64,000 nt of DNA from the NCBI GenBank assembly GCA_001442925.1, contig LDXX01000005.1, positions 186,001-250,000 on the forward strand, given 5' to 3'. The first letter of the stretch is position 1, and each line of letters begins with the position of its first letter. Under the pieces are notes generated by a model that searched no databases, was not told where the DNA came from, and worked only from the letters and a program-made list of their open reading frames with translations. The stretch comes from Candidatus Kryptonium thompsonii (GTDB lineage Bacteria; Bacteroidota; Ignavibacteria; Kryptoniales; Kryptoniaceae). Made by a program: the position numbers and the translations under genes. Positions 27,673 through 37,463 of the stretch are shown one piece after another.

Positions 27673-28374
27673 ATGACGGAAAAAGAAATTGCCGTAGTTT
27701 TGGTAAGTGGAGGACTTGACTCCTGTGTTACAGCTGCCATCGCTAACTCCCTTGGTTATGAACTTGCTTTTCTTCATTTAAATTACGGTCAAAGAACAGA
27801 GCAAAGGGAGTTAAAAGCTTTTCATGATATAGCCGACTTCTACGGCGTCAAGAAGCGCCTTGTGATAAATATTGAACATTTGAAATTAATCGGCGGATCA
27901 AGTTTAACGGATGAAAATATACCTGTTGAAGAAGCGGATTTAAACCGAAAGGCGATCCCGACAAGCTATGTTCCCTTTAGAAATGCGAATATGCTTTCAA
28001 TCGCTGTTTCATGGGCGGAGGTGATCGGTGCAACCAAAATTTTCATCGGTGCAGTTGAAGAGGATTCATCTGGATATCCAGACTGCAGAAAGGAATTTTA
28101 TAAAGCTTTCAACGAGGTTATAAAATTAGGAACGAAAGCAGGTGTTGAAGGAAGACCCATTGAGATAGTAACACCAGTTATCGAGATGAAAAAAGTCGAT
28201 ATAGTCAAAAAAGGAATTGAACTTAAAGCACCCTTACACTTGACTTGGAGCTGTTATCAAAGGGAGGATGTCGCTTGCGGTGTTTGCGATAGTTGCGCTT
28301 TTAGATTAAGAGGATTTCAACTTGCAGGTGTAGATGATCCAATTCCTTACGAAGTTAAACCCGTTTACATATAA
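27673..28374 (+). CDS. queC: 7-cyano-7-deazaguanine synthase
   Basis: This 233-residue ATP-dependent enzyme makes preQ0 from 7-carboxy-7-deazaguanine and ammonia for queuosine synthesis. [13 protein letters not shown] is the PP-loop, LNYGQRT follows, and the C-terminal zinc site is four cysteines in [19 protein letters not shown]. The start lies 22 bases after pyk, so the two are probably co-transcribed. No other queuosine genes and no preQ1 riboswitch are next to it. Confidence 0.96.
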   Translation: MTEKEIAVVLVSGGLDSCVTAAIANSLGYELAFLHLNYGQRTEQRELKAFHDIADFYGVKKRLVINIEHLKLIGGSSLTDENIPVEEADLNRKAIPTSYVPFRNANMLSIAVSWAEVIGATKIFIGAVEEDSSGYPDCRKEFYKAFNEVIKLGTKAGVEGRPIEIVTPVIEMKKVDIVKKGIELKAPLHLTWSCYQREDVACGVCDSCAFRLRGFQLAGVDDPIPYEVKPVYI

Positions 28375-28377
28375 AAA

Positions 28378-28456
28378 GGTCTGGGCTCAACCCTGATTAA
28401 CAGAGTTTCACCCAGACCCTTACAGCGATGAAGCAGGACCTCCCCCCAGAGGTCCT
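28378..28456 (+). other. Two strong RNA hairpins between convergent queC and uvrA
   Basis: The first hairpin pairs GGTCTGGG (28378-28385) with CCCAGACC (28411-28418) and has an inner stem AACCCTG/CAGAGTT with one mismatch. The second pairs AGGACCTC (28435-28442) with GAGGTCCT (28449-28456) around a C-rich loop, with an outer AGCG/CGCT extension. Neither is followed by a T-run on the plus strand. They may act as a joint transcription end or RNA stabiliser for queC; that is inference. Confidence 0.5.
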
Positions 28457-28570
28457 CGCTCCAGAAATGAATTAACTTTTCACTTAAGAATATAATATTT
28501 GATTATGGTCACTTTCTTTGATGGAAATCACAAATTTTGAGATATTTTGTCAAGGTTTTTGTAGATATGC

Positions 28571-31366
28571 TTATACATCATTGAGGTATTTTCGCAAGAA
28601 TTGGCCCGTGTATGAGTTTGGATTTTGAGCGATTTCCTCTGGGGTTCCAACCGCAACTATATAACCACCTCTATCTCCTGCGTCAGGTCCAAGGTCAATT
28701 ATCCAGTCGGCACACTTTATCACATCCATGTTATGTTCAATCACGATGATCGAATGTCCCGCATCAAGAAGTGCATTAAACGCTTTTAAAAGTTTAGCGA
28801 TATCATCAAAATGGAGCCCCGTCGTTGGCTCATCAAAAATAAACAATGTATGTGGACTCGTTTCAGAAGCGAGAAGATGCGCCGAAAGCTTAACACGTTG
28901 TGCTTCCCCACCAGATAAGGTATTTGCAGGTTGTCCAAGCTTAATATATCCAAGCCCAACCGCATCAAGAACCTTCAACCTCTCAACAACTTTTTTATGC
29001 CCTTTAAAGAATTCAATCGCCTCAGTAACGGTCATATTTAAAACATCGCTTATATTTTTCCCCTTATACTCCACCTCGAGTATTTCACTCTTATATCTTT
29101 TTCCATTGCATGAGTCACAGGGAAGATAAATATCGGCAAGAAATTGCATCTCAATTTTAACAAAACCATCACCTTCGCATGTTTCACACCTTCCACCCGG
29201 AATGTTAAATGAAAAATGTCCCGGCGTATATCCCCTAGCTTTTGCAAGGTAAGTTGAAGCAAAAATCTCTCTTATACCATCGAATGCCTTAACATATGTA
29301 ACTGGATTTGAGCGCGGTGTTTTTCCGATTGGAGATTGATCGACCATCTCAACCGCGTCAATTAACTCATGTCCCTCTATTTCATCAAATTCACCTATTT
29401 TCCCTTCGTAAGTTCCGTCTTTCAATTTTTTCAAAGCTGCATAAAGCACATCATGAACAAGGGTGCTTTTCCCCGAGCCACTTACACCTGTGACACAAAC
29501 AAAAACATTTAAAGGAAACTCAACATCTATATTCTTTAAATTATGTTCCCTTGCTCCACGAACTATTATTGAATTTCCCTTTTTCGGCTTTCTTCTTTGC
29601 TTAGGTACTGGGATCTTCAACTGTCCGCTTAGATATTTACCTGTCAGCGAATTTTCATCTTTAAGCAAATCTTCATATTTACCCTGAAAAACCACTCTCC
29701 CGCCATTTTCCCCTGCCCCGGGTCCAAGATCAACTATATAATCAGCTGATTCGATAACTTCCCTATCATGCTCAACAACTATAACCGTGTTTCCATTTTC
29801 TTTCAGTGATTTCAAAATTTTTATAAGACGATGCGTGTCCCGTGGATGTAAACCAATGCTCGGCTCATCAAGGATATAAAGAGTTCCAACAAGTGAAGAA
29901 CCAAGCGCAGTTGCAAGATTTATTCTCTGTGCTTCACCGCCCGATAGAGTATTTGATAATCTATTAAGCGTTAAGTACCCAAGCCCGACATCATAAAGAT
30001 ACCTTAGCCTACGATTTATCTCCGAAAGTATACTTGCAGAGATTGTTCTTTCGTATTCAGTTAACTCAATATTTTGAAAGAAGAAGTACGCCTCTTCTAT
30101 CGACATCCGAACGATATCATAAATTGTTTTTCCAGCAATCTTAACATTCAACGCCTCCTTTCTAAGCCTCGAACCACCGCAGAGATCGCATGTTGTATAT
30201 CCTCTGTATCTTGAAAGCATCACCCTATAGTGAACCTTATATGAGTTCTCCTCGAGCAGTTTAAAAAATCCATCGATACCCTCAAATCCATCGTACCCAT
30301 TTTTTATAATTTCGATATGCTCAGGGCTTAAATCCTTAAAGGGCACATCGATCGGGATGCCAATTTTCTTTGCGACGCGCAGTAAATCTTTTTGAAACCA
30401 TGAAAATTTTTCGCTTCTCCACGGATAGATTGCTCCATCCTTTATACTTTTTGTTTTGTCCGGAACAAGCGCGTCCCAATCAATTCCATATGCTCTGCCA
30501 AATCCTTGACACTTAGGGCAAGCCCCGTAAGGATTATTGAAGGAAAAAAGTCTCGGCTCCGGCTCTTCATATTCTATTTTGCAATACGCACATTCAAAAT
30601 GTTCACTAAATTTCATAATCTCACCCGAGTCAAGAACTTTGACAACAAGATAACCTCGCCCTTCGTTGAAGCCCATTTCAACTGAATCAAACAATCTTGC
30701 TTCATCAATATCAGAACGAACTACAAGACGGTCAACAAGGACATAAATTTCTTCCCTTTTAAGCTTTTTAAAATCAATTTTTTCATTTAAATCGATGAGC
30801 TCATCGTTAACAAAAATACGGTAAAAACCTTTCTCCTTAAGCGCTTCTAACTCATCTTCAATGGTATGTCCCTTATGGACATGTAATGGGAAAAGAATAT
30901 AAATTTTGCTTCCCTCAGGAAGTTGTTTTATTCTCTCTACAACAAAACCCGGCGTATCTTTCTGAACGAGATTTCCACACCTTGAACAATAAGTTTTTCC
31001 TACCCTTGCGAACAAGAGACGAAGATAATCGTAAATTTCTGTCATCGTTCCAACGGTTGAGCGTGGATTACGCCCCGTTGATTTCTGGTCAATTGCAATA
31101 GCGGGAGCAATCCCCTCAATCAAGTCAACATCAGGCTTATCCATTCTTTCAAGAAATTGTCTCGCGTATGCCGATAAACTTTCAACATATCTTCTTTGTC
31201 CCTCCGCATAAATTGTATCAAATGCAAGGCTTGACTTCCCAGAGCCACTTACACCTGTAAAAACAATGAGTTTATTCTTGGGGAGTTCAAGATCTATATT
31301 TTTAAGATTATGAACGCGAGCGCCTTTAATTATGATTTTTTCATTCTCCACGGCTTTCAAACGCAA
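28571..31366 (-). CDS. uvrA: Excinuclease ABC subunit A
   Basis: This 931-residue damage-recognition ATPase of nucleotide excision repair is of normal family length. It has two ABC modules, each with Walker A in FTGVSGSGKSSL and VTGVSGSGKSTL, and signatures in TLSGGEAQR. Zinc-binding cysteine clusters are present (CSRCGNLV, CAYCKIEY...CPKCQGFG and CETCEGDG...CDSCNGKR). UvrA works with UvrB and UvrC, which are not in this window. It is a single gene, convergent with queC and divergent from the efflux operon. The ATG at 31364-31366 fits the family N-terminus. Confidence 0.97.
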   Translation of the reverse strand: MRLKAVENEKIIIKGARVHNLKNIDLELPKNKLIVFTGVSGSGKSSLAFDTIYAEGQRRYVESLSAYARQFLERMDKPDVDLIEGIAPAIAIDQKSTGRNPRSTVGTMTEIYDYLRLLFARVGKTYCSRCGNLVQKDTPGFVVERIKQLPEGSKIYILFPLHVHKGHTIEDELEALKEKGFYRIFVNDELIDLNEKIDFKKLKREEIYVLVDRLVVRSDIDEARLFDSVEMGFNEGRGYLVVKVLDSGEIMKFSEHFECAYCKIEYEEPEPRLFSFNNPYGACPKCQGFGRAYGIDWDALVPDKTKSIKDGAIYPWRSEKFSWFQKDLLRVAKKIGIPIDVPFKDLSPEHIEIIKNGYDGFEGIDGFFKLLEENSYKVHYRVMLSRYRGYTTCDLCGGSRLRKEALNVKIAGKTIYDIVRMSIEEAYFFFQNIELTEYERTISASILSEINRRLRYLYDVGLGYLTLNRLSNTLSGGEAQRINLATALGSSLVGTLYILDEPSIGLHPRDTHRLIKILKSLKENGNTVIVVEHDREVIESADYIVDLGPGAGENGGRVVFQGKYEDLLKDENSLTGKYLSGQLKIPVPKQRRKPKKGNSIIVRGAREHNLKNIDVEFPLNVFVCVTGVSGSGKSTLVHDVLYAALKKLKDGTYEGKIGEFDEIEGHELIDAVEMVDQSPIGKTPRSNPVTYVKAFDGIREIFASTYLAKARGYTPGHFSFNIPGGRCETCEGDGFVKIEMQFLADIYLPCDSCNGKRYKSEILEVEYKGKNISDVLNMTVTEAIEFFKGHKKVVERLKVLDAVGLGYIKLGQPANTLSGGEAQRVKLSAHLLASETSPHTLFIFDEPTTGLHFDDIAKLLKAFNALLDAGHSIIVIEHNMDVIKCADWIIDLGPDAGDRGGYIVAVGTPEEIAQNPNSYTGQFLRKYLNDV

Positions 31367-31488
31367 TGCAATTTTTTCCCTTGAAAGTTTTGATTTAATT
31401 TAAAGCAAATTAAAAAATCAAACAAGTTCTAAGAAACTTCAAACTCCCGCCTGCGTCTAATTATTAAAACAAAAATTAAAAGCCATTT

Positions 31489-32553
31489 ATGAAAATTTCA
31501 AACAAAGGGCTAATTGTAATTATAATTGTCGCAATTATTGGGCTTTCCCTTCCCAAATTGAAATCAATTTTCGCAGATAAAAAAACTGTAAATAGAAACC
31601 CCGGGTTCGCACCTGAGTTCACCGCAAAAGCATACATAGCAAAACCACAAAAACTTGAAAATAAAATTAAAGTAACTGGAACAATCCTTGCCAATGAGGA
31701 AGTGGAAATAAGAAGTGAAATTTCAGGAAAGGTTGAAAAGATATTCTTTAGCGAGGGGGGAAGGGTTAAAAAGGGTGATATACTTGTTAAGGTTGACGAT
31801 TCTGAACTTCAGGCACAGCTTTTAAAAACCCAATATCAAAAGAAATTAGCCGAAGAAAAAGAGTATAGACAAAGAATGCTTCTTGAAAAAGAGGCAATAA
31901 GTAAACAAGAGTACGATGTTGCTTTAACCGAGCTTAATACACTTGAGGCAGAAATTCAACTTATCAAGGCAAGGATAGCTAAAACCGAGATAAGAGCTCC
32001 TTTTGACGGGGTTATAGGTTTAAGGTATGTAAGTGAAGGAAGTTATATTTCACCAGCGACGAAAATTTCTACCTTGCAGGATATCGATACTTTAAAAATT
32101 GAGTTTTCCATTCCTGAAAAATATATTAAATCTGTAAATGTCGGTGATAAAATTGACTTCAAAATTCAAGGCTCAGATAAAACCTATAGAGCGGTCATTT
32201 ACGCAGTTGACCCAAAGATAGACCCGACAACCAGAACCCTTCAAGTTCGTGCGATCTTCCCGAATAAAAATTATGAAGTTCTGCCTGGCTCATTTGCCGA
32301 AATTGAAGTTATACTTGAGGAAATACCCAATGCAATTTTAATACCTGCTGAGGCTATAATTCCGAGCACTGAGGGAACCAGTGTCTTCATCTACAATAAT
32401 GGGATAGCGCTTGAAAGAAAAGTTGAAACTGGAATCAGAACCGAAAGGTTTATACAAGTAAAATCTGGCCTCAAACCTGGCGACACCGTTCTTACAACAG
32501 GTCTTTTACAATTAAAATCTGGATTTAAAGTTAAAATCAGTGAAATTGAATAA
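31489..32553 (+). CDS. RND efflux periplasmic adaptor (membrane fusion protein)
   Basis: This 354-residue HlyD/AcrA-type adaptor has an N-terminal membrane anchor (ISNKGLIVIIIVAIIGLSL). The lipoyl-like half-motifs are EVEIRSEISGKVEKIFFSEG and AKTEIRAPFDGVIGLRYVSEG, separated by an alpha-helical hairpin (about 100-160). Beta-barrel and membrane-proximal domains follow. It links the inner-membrane pump to the TolC-type channel. It is the first gene of a three-gene operon with 22 bases to the permease. Confidence 0.94.
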   Translation: MKISNKGLIVIIIVAIIGLSLPKLKSIFADKKTVNRNPGFAPEFTAKAYIAKPQKLENKIKVTGTILANEEVEIRSEISGKVEKIFFSEGGRVKKGDILVKVDDSELQAQLLKTQYQKKLAEEKEYRQRMLLEKEAISKQEYDVALTELNTLEAEIQLIKARIAKTEIRAPFDGVIGLRYVSEGSYISPATKISTLQDIDTLKIEFSIPEKYIKSVNVGDKIDFKIQGSDKTYRAVIYAVDPKIDPTTRTLQVRAIFPNKNYEVLPGSFAEIEVILEEIPNAILIPAEAIIPSTEGTSVFIYNNGIALERKVETGIRTERFIQVKSGLKPGDTVLTTGLLQLKSGFKVKISEIE

Positions 32554-32575
32554 AATTTAAATTGGAGATAGAGCT

Positions 32576-35500
32576 ATGGGGCTTTCATCACTAAGTATAA
32601 GGCGCCCAGTTTTGTCAATTGTTATGTCTCTTGTGATTTTGATTTTTGGAATCATCTCTTACTTTTATCTTGGTGTAAGGGAGTATCCTGCCGTTGACCC
32701 ACCTGTTGTAACTGTGACAACAAGCTATCCAGGTGCAAATCCTGAAGTTATAGAATCACAAATAACAGAACCATTAGAGGAATCAATAAGTGGGATCGCT
32801 GGTATAAGAACTATTACATCTGTGAGCAGTTATGGGAGAAGTATGATAAGGGTTGAATTTACGGTTGATCAGGACCTTGAAGCAGCCACAAACGATGTGC
32901 GAGATAGAGTTTCCCGAGCGATGAGACTTCTTCCCCCGGATGTTGATCCCCCAATTGTCCAGAAGGCGGATGCTGATGCATTTCCGATAATAGTTTTAAC
33001 AATTCAAAGTGACAAAAGAAGCTTACTTGAATTAACAGATATCGCAAACAACATCTTCAAAGAGAGACTGCAAACTATACCTGGGGTAAGCGAGGTGAGG
33101 ATATGGGGCGAGAAAAAATATTCAATGAGAATATGGATGGATCCTGTTAAACTTGCCGCTTATCACTTGACACCACTTGATGTTAGAAACGCTCTTGCCA
33201 GGGAAAACATTGAATTACCAGCCGGAAGAATTGAGGGTAAAACCACCGAATTAACAATAAAAACACTTGGGCGCCTTCAAACACCTGATGATTTCAACAA
33301 TCTTATAATTAAAGAATCCGAAGGGAAACTCATAAGATTACAGGACATAGGATACGCTGAGCTTGCGCCAGAAAATATAAGAACGATTATGAAAGGCAAA
33401 GGTGGAATTCCACAAGTTGGGGTTGCAATAATTCCACAGCCAGGGGCAAATCACATAAATATAGCAAATGAATTTTATAAAAGAGTTGAACAATTGAAGA
33501 AAGAAATCCCGCAAGATATACAAGTTGGAATTGGGTTCGATACAACTAAATACGTTCGCCGTTCCATAGCAGAGGTAAGGGAAACTATTCTTATAGCTTT
33601 TGGACTTGTCGTTGTGATAATTTTCTTTTTCTTACGCGAGTGGAGAGCGACATTAATTCCAATTATCGCAATTCCTATTTCACTTATTGGTGCATTTTTC
33701 ATAATGTATCTGGCTAATTTCTCAATCAATGTCTTGACGCTCCTTGGGATCGTCCTTGCGATAGGTATGGTGGTTGACGACGCAATTGTCGTCCTTGAGA
33801 ACATTTACTCAAAAATTGAAAGGGGATTTAATCCATATGAAGCTGGTGTAAGGGGAACAAAAGAGATTTTCTTTGCTGTCATTGCCACAACGATAGCCCT
33901 TGTGGCTGTGTTTATGCCGGTGATATTCATCCAAGGATTCACTGGAAAATTATTTAGAGAATTCGGCGTTGTGATAGCTGGCTCAGTGATAATTTCATCT
34001 TTTGTTGCCTTAACATTAACGCCAATGTTGAGTGTGAGACTTTTAAAGAGAGGACATTCAAAATTTTACCATAGAACCGAACCATTTTTTAATAAGTTAA
34101 TGAACCTTTATAGGAATTCGCTCGATAAATTTATGCAAAGAAGATGGCTTGCGTTTGTCATAATGACTATATCGGCAATTGCTATTGTAATTTTCGGAAC
34201 AAACTTACCTTCTGAACTCGCCCCACTTGAGGATAGAGGTATGTTAAACATAAATGCAGTAGCGCCGGAAGGAACATCATACTATCAGATGCAAAAATAT
34301 ATGGATGAACTTTTACAACTTGTCGAAAGTTCTGTCCCAGAAGCTGAAGCAATTTTCGCTATAACATCGCCAGCATGGAGAGGAACTGGTTCCAACACTG
34401 GTTTTATGCGTGTAAGATTAAGTGAAAAGGACAAACGAGAGAGAAGTCAACAAGAGATAGCCAATGATTTAACACGAAAGCTCAGACAGTTAACAGGGAT
34501 AAGAGCCTATGTATCTCAGGATCAAACGATAGGAGTTGCCCGTGGCGGATTACCAGTTCAATTTGTAATTCAAGCTCCAAACTTTGAAAAACTGAAACAG
34601 GTGCTCCCAAAGTTCCTGGATGAAGCAAGCAAACGACCCGAATTTACAGTTGTTGATGTTGATCTTAAATTTAATAAACCTGAATTGAAAGTTAAGGTAA
34701 ACCGCGAAAGAGCAAAAGCACTTGGCGTCTCAGTCGCGGATGTCGCTCAAACGCTTCAACTTGCATTTAGTGAGCAACGCCTTGGCTTTTTCACAATTGG
34801 TGGGAAACAATATCAAGTGATTGGTTCGATTATCAAAGAAAGCGCTGAAAAACCAGCTGATTTAAAATCAATATATGTGAGAAACAACGAAGGCAAGTTA
34901 ATTCAACTTGACAACCTGATAACTATAGAGGAAGAAGCAAACCCACCACAGCTTTATAGATTTAACCGCTATATTTCAGCGACTGTCTCTGCAGGACTTG
35001 CTCCTAACAAAACCATCGGCGATGGGATAAAAGCAATGGAAGAGATTGCGAATAAAGTTCTCGATGAAACATTCTCGACTGACTTGAGTGGTCCTTCAAG
35101 GGACTATGCAGAAAGTTCATCAAGTTTAGCTTTTGTGATGTTTCTTGCCTTGCTTTTAACCTACCTCGTTCTCGGTGCACAATTTGAAAGTTTTGTTGAT
35201 CCACTCATTATAATGTTTACAGTTCCGCTTGCCCTTGCAGGTGCTTTATCTTCGTTGTGGTATTTCAATCAAACGCTGAACATCTTTAGCCAGATTGGAC
35301 AGATAATGCTTGTGGGACTCGTGACTAAAAACGGAATTTTAATTGTTGAATTTGCAAACCAAAGAAAAGCTATGGGGCTTTCAAAGATTGAAGCTGTGAA
35401 GGATGCTGCAGCTCAAAGATTCAGACCAATTCTTATGACAAGCTTAACTACAATCCTTGCCTTTGTTCCAGTTGCACTTGCACTTGGCGCTGGAGCTGAA

Positions 35501-35683
35501 AGCAGAAGATCCATGGGCATTGCTGTCATAGGCGGGTTAATTTTCTCAACAATTTTAACGCTTTATGTCATACCCGCTATTTACTCCTACCTCTCCAAAG
35601 AAAGCAAAAAGGAAAAAATTCCAGTTGAAGAACAACCATCTGAAATTGAACTTGCACAAATTAACAGCGTGCAAATGAAATAA
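32576..35683 (+). CDS. RND multidrug efflux permease (AcrB/HAE1 family)
   Basis: This 1035-residue inner-membrane pump is driven by the proton gradient. Twelve transmembrane helices and two large periplasmic loops are apparent. The N-terminus SIRRPVLSIVMSLVILIFG, the proton-relay segment LAIGMVVDDAIVVLENI (paired aspartates in TM4), and the TM10-12 segment GLVTKNGILIVEFANQ are classic HAE1 features. A good ribosome binding site (GGAGA) precedes the ATG. The substrate range is unknown. It is followed 29 bases later by the TolC-type gene. Confidence 0.96.
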   Translation: MGLSSLSIRRPVLSIVMSLVILIFGIISYFYLGVREYPAVDPPVVTVTTSYPGANPEVIESQITEPLEESISGIAGIRTITSVSSYGRSMIRVEFTVDQDLEAATNDVRDRVSRAMRLLPPDVDPPIVQKADADAFPIIVLTIQSDKRSLLELTDIANNIFKERLQTIPGVSEVRIWGEKKYSMRIWMDPVKLAAYHLTPLDVRNALARENIELPAGRIEGKTTELTIKTLGRLQTPDDFNNLIIKESEGKLIRLQDIGYAELAPENIRTIMKGKGGIPQVGVAIIPQPGANHINIANEFYKRVEQLKKEIPQDIQVGIGFDTTKYVRRSIAEVRETILIAFGLVVVIIFFFLREWRATLIPIIAIPISLIGAFFIMYLANFSINVLTLLGIVLAIGMVVDDAIVVLENIYSKIERGFNPYEAGVRGTKEIFFAVIATTIALVAVFMPVIFIQGFTGKLFREFGVVIAGSVIISSFVALTLTPMLSVRLLKRGHSKFYHRTEPFFNKLMNLYRNSLDKFMQRRWLAFVIMTISAIAIVIFGTNLPSELAPLEDRGMLNINAVAPEGTSYYQMQKYMDELLQLVESSVPEAEAIFAITSPAWRGTGSNTGFMRVRLSEKDKRERSQQEIANDLTRKLRQLTGIRAYVSQDQTIGVARGGLPVQFVIQAPNFEKLKQVLPKFLDEASKRPEFTVVDVDLKFNKPELKVKVNRERAKALGVSVADVAQTLQLAFSEQRLGFFTIGGKQYQVIGSIIKESAEKPADLKSIYVRNNEGKLIQLDNLITIEEEANPPQLYRFNRYISATVSAGLAPNKTIGDGIKAMEEIANKVLDETFSTDLSGPSRDYAESSSSLAFVMFLALLLTYLVLGAQFESFVDPLIIMFTVPLALAGALSSLWYFNQTLNIFSQIGQIMLVGLVTKNGILIVEFANQRKAMGLSKIEAVKDAAAQRFRPILMTSLTTILAFVPVALALGAGAESRRSMGIAVIGGLIFSTILTLYVIPAIYSYLSKESKKEKIPVEEQPSEIELAQINSVQMK

Positions 35684-35712
35684 ACTTTAAAACAAAAGTT
35701 TTTGAAGAAATC

Positions 35713-37014
35713 ATGAAAAAAATTGTGTTTGCTGTTTTAATTTTTCTATCCCCTTCATTCTCGCAGGAATTGTTAACACTTGAAGATGCGATAAATCTCG
35801 CCCTAAGAAACAATTATGATATAAAAATTTCAAAAAATACGCTTGAAATTGCGCTTAACAATTATTCGCTTGGAAATGCTGGTTTTTTACCAACGATTGA
35901 TTTAAACTTTGGATTCTCCAAAAGTTCAAACAATACAAGACAAGAATACTTTGACGGAAGGGCGATAAACAGAACAGGCGCAGCTTCGAACTCTCTCAAC
36001 CTCGGGGCTACGCTCAACTGGACTATCTTTGATGGGTTCTCTAATTACATCACCTATAGAAAACTTGCTGAAACACAAGATATTGCTGAAACGTCATCAA
36101 CTGCAACATCAGAGGAAATCATCGCAAGCGTTGTCTTGGCTTATTATGATATTTTACGGCAGAAAGAAATTTTAAAAACACTGAAGGAAAGTATATCTAT
36201 ATCCGAACAAAGAGTAAAGATTGCGGAGGAAAAATACAAAGTTGGCACCGCATCAAAAACAGAGCTTCTTCAGGCAAAGGTGGATTTAAACTCAGATATG
36301 AATACATTACTTAAACAGGAAATTGAACTTAAAAATGCAAAGGTCAATTTAAACCTACTGCTTGGAAGAAACCCAGATATTGATTTTGACATCACAGATA
36401 CAATCAAAATACAAAATCTTTCACTTGAAGACTTACTTTTAAAGGCAAATGAAAATAATCGGTCCATTCTAATTGCCCGTAAAAACAAAAATCTTGCGAG
36501 ATTAAACTTATCCAGCGTAAGAGCAAAGTTATTTCCAAGAGTAGATTTTTTTGTTGGTTATAATTTTATACGCTCACAATCTCAAGCCGGATTTATAGCC
36601 CTAAACCAAAATTTAGGTTTAAATTACGGCATAAGTTTATCTTTTAATCTTTTCGACGGTTTCAACACAGTTAGGGAACATGAAAACGCACGAGTTGAAC
36701 TTTTAAGTAGCGAGGTAAAATATGAGCAAGTCAAAAGCAATGTGGAAGCACAGATATTAAAACTCTACGAAACTTATACCACAAGTTTAAAATTAATTGA
36801 ACTTGAAAAGGAAAATCTTGAGATAGCGCGAGAAAATGTTGAGATTGCGATGGAGAGATATCGCCTTGGGATTTTAACACCGCTTGAGTTAAGGGAAGCG
36901 CAAAAAGCGTATATTGATGCAGAAAGTAGGTTGATTTCAGCGTTATATCAAGCCAAAGTTGCTGAAACGAACCTTTTGAAGTTAACAGGTCAACTGAACA
37001 ACACTTACAGATAA
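35713..37014 (+). CDS. TolC-family outer-membrane efflux protein
   Basis: This 433-residue protein has a signal peptide (MKKIVFAVLIFLSPSFSQ) and two repeated OEP domains with long helical hairpins, for example EKYKVGTASKTELLQAKVDL and ERYRLGILTPLELREAQKAY. That is the usual internal duplication of TolC. It forms the outer-membrane exit duct for the adaptor and permease upstream. There is no obvious terminator before the tRNA gene 58 bases further on. Confidence 0.93.
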   Translation: MKKIVFAVLIFLSPSFSQELLTLEDAINLALRNNYDIKISKNTLEIALNNYSLGNAGFLPTIDLNFGFSKSSNNTRQEYFDGRAINRTGAASNSLNLGATLNWTIFDGFSNYITYRKLAETQDIAETSSTATSEEIIASVVLAYYDILRQKEILKTLKESISISEQRVKIAEEKYKVGTASKTELLQAKVDLNSDMNTLLKQEIELKNAKVNLNLLLGRNPDIDFDITDTIKIQNLSLEDLLLKANENNRSILIARKNKNLARLNLSSVRAKLFPRVDFFVGYNFIRSQSQAGFIALNQNLGLNYGISLSFNLFDGFNTVREHENARVELLSSEVKYEQVKSNVEAQILKLYETYTTSLKLIELEKENLEIARENVEIAMERYRLGILTPLELREAQKAYIDAESRLISALYQAKVAETNLLKLTGQLNNTYR

Positions 37015-37072
37015 TTTTATTTCGAAGGGTTGTATATTTTGGTTCATTTTTTTAAATTTTAAACACAAGCAA

Positions 37073-37165
37073 GGAGGGGTGCCGGAGTGGATGATCGGGG
37101 CGGTCTCGAAAACCGCTATCCCGCTAAAAGCGGGATCGTGGGTTCGAATCCCACCCCCTCCGCCA
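37073..37165 (+). tRNA. tRNA-Ser (anticodon CGA)
   Basis: A full class II tRNA with encoded CCA: acceptor GGAGGGG/CCCCTCC, anticodon stem GCGGT/ACCGC with loop CTCGAAA (anticodon CGA at 37107-37109), a long variable-arm stem ATCCCGC/GCGGGAT, and T-arm GTGGG-TTCGAAT-CCCAC. The discriminator is G. It reads UCG codons. A restriction-modification island begins directly after its 3' end, a common integration position. Confidence 0.97.
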
Positions 37166-37262
37166 GTTTACAATTTCAGCATCTTTTGGGGTTATGCCTT
37201 GCATTCGCTTCGCTTGACTTTTAATTACAAATTTCTAAAATTATATCACAATGCCAGGAGAA

Positions 37263-37459
37263 ATGTTAACAATTGCAAAAAACATTAAGAAATACTAAGT
37301 AAAACTATGCATTTCTCATGGCAAGTTATCTAAACTTGCAGGTATTACTTTACATACAATCACCAAAATTGAGTTGGTGGCTACACCAAACCCCAGAATT
37401 GAAACTTTCAAAAAATTACTGACGCTTTGAGCGTTAGTATTGACAATTTAATGAGGTAA
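37263..37459 (+). pseudogene. Decayed XRE-family regulator of the restriction operon
   Basis: An AGGAG site precedes ATG. The translation MLTIAKNIKKY runs into TAA (37296-37298), then continues in frame as a recognisable XRE helix-turn-helix: KLSKLAGITLHTITKIEL, then TPNPRIETFKKL. A one-base frame change near 37420 is needed to recover the usual ending, ALSVSIDNLMR, whose TAA (37457-37459) lies 4 bases before the mod start. So at least one nonsense and one frameshift change have broken it. In intact systems such a small controller precedes and regulates the methyltransferase gene. Sequencing error could explain one but hardly both lesions. Confidence 0.78.
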
Positions 37460-37463
37460 AGCC

